Assembly: GCA_035762175.1 (NCBI GenBank)
Contig: DASTPP010000293.1
Span: 1 to 15,517 of the forward strand
Direction of reading: 5' to 3'
Source: DASTPP01 sp035762175
Lineage (GTDB): Bacteria; Myxococcota_A; Polyangia; Polyangiales; Polyangiaceae
DNA length: 15,517 nucleotides
Part shown: one piece after another, positions 15,475 through 15,517 of the stretch
Layout: every line of letters starts with the position of its first letter
How positions within the stretch are numbered: the first letter of the stretch is position 1
Program-made: the position numbers and the translations under genes
The notes under the pieces: generated by a model
Database searches by the model: none
What the model was told of the DNA's origin: nothing
Seen by the model: only the letters and a program-made list of their open reading frames with translations

Positions 15475-15517
15475 ATGAGGCGTAGCAACGGGCAGAAGCG
15501 GGCTCAGGCGTCGTGGC
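15475..15517 (+). CDS. Possible start of a protein gene running off the window
   Basis: ATG 15475 opens a frame MRRSNGQKRAQASW that reaches the edge without a stop. It is supported mainly by the TACGCT box 8 nt upstream. There is too little sequence to assign a family. The basic N-terminus would also fit the n-region of a signal peptide. Confidence 0.4.
   Translation, partial: MRRSNGQKRAQASW

Overview
The window is very GC-rich (roughly 75%) bacterial chromosomal DNA. It has GC-rich third codon positions, frequent GTG/TTG starts, arginine/alanine/proline-rich proteins, several secreted lipoproteins, and a TPR/PEGA-like protein family with two C-terminal membrane segments that is common in myxobacteria. 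I infer a myxobacterium, probably near the Polyangiales/Sorangium side. No rRNA or marker gene confirms this.

Layout. (1) 1-181: C-terminal tail of an unrecognised + strand gene. (2) 182-2903, minus: clpS followed by clpA, the N-degron adaptor and the AAA+ unfoldase of ClpAP. The clpS frame lacks the expected stop codon. (3) 3014-3481, plus: a PaaI-type hotdog thioesterase, divergent from clpS. (4) 3482-3947: a 466-bp gap with three copies of a small repeat. (5) 3948-5621, plus: ettA, an ABC-F translation factor, convergent with (6) 5721-6854, minus: a single-chain PheRS-like class II synthetase with a C-terminal FDX-ACB domain. (7) 6855-7262: a gap with the window's main AT-rich patch. (8) 7263-12315, plus: a secreted-protein block made of a lipoprotein with a HEAT-like end, two tandem TPR/PEGA-like envelope paralogs, an alpha/beta-hydrolase lipoprotein whose TTG start overlaps the previous stop codon, and a TerB-like protein. 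(9) 12421-14918, minus: a compact three-gene operon of DUF455 ferritin-like di-iron protein, ATP-grasp protein and DUF4291 protein. (10) 15263-15335: tRNA-Phe(GAA) with a consensus promoter and a strong 3' hairpin. (11) 15475 to the edge: start of another plus-strand gene.

How the genes work together. clpS/clpA form a proteolysis unit. ettA, the PheRS-like gene and tRNA-Phe all concern translation but lie in separate transcription units. The ferritin-like/ATP-grasp/DUF4291 operon is the best candidate for an uncharacterised system: a probable di-iron oxidase or hydroxylase and an ATP-dependent ligase encoded with a 25-nt overlap. Several plus-strand genes have a -10-like element 6-8 nt before a GTG or ATG and no Shine-Dalgarno sequence, which suggests leaderless mRNAs.

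No CRISPR array, insertion sequence, prophage or integrase was seen.
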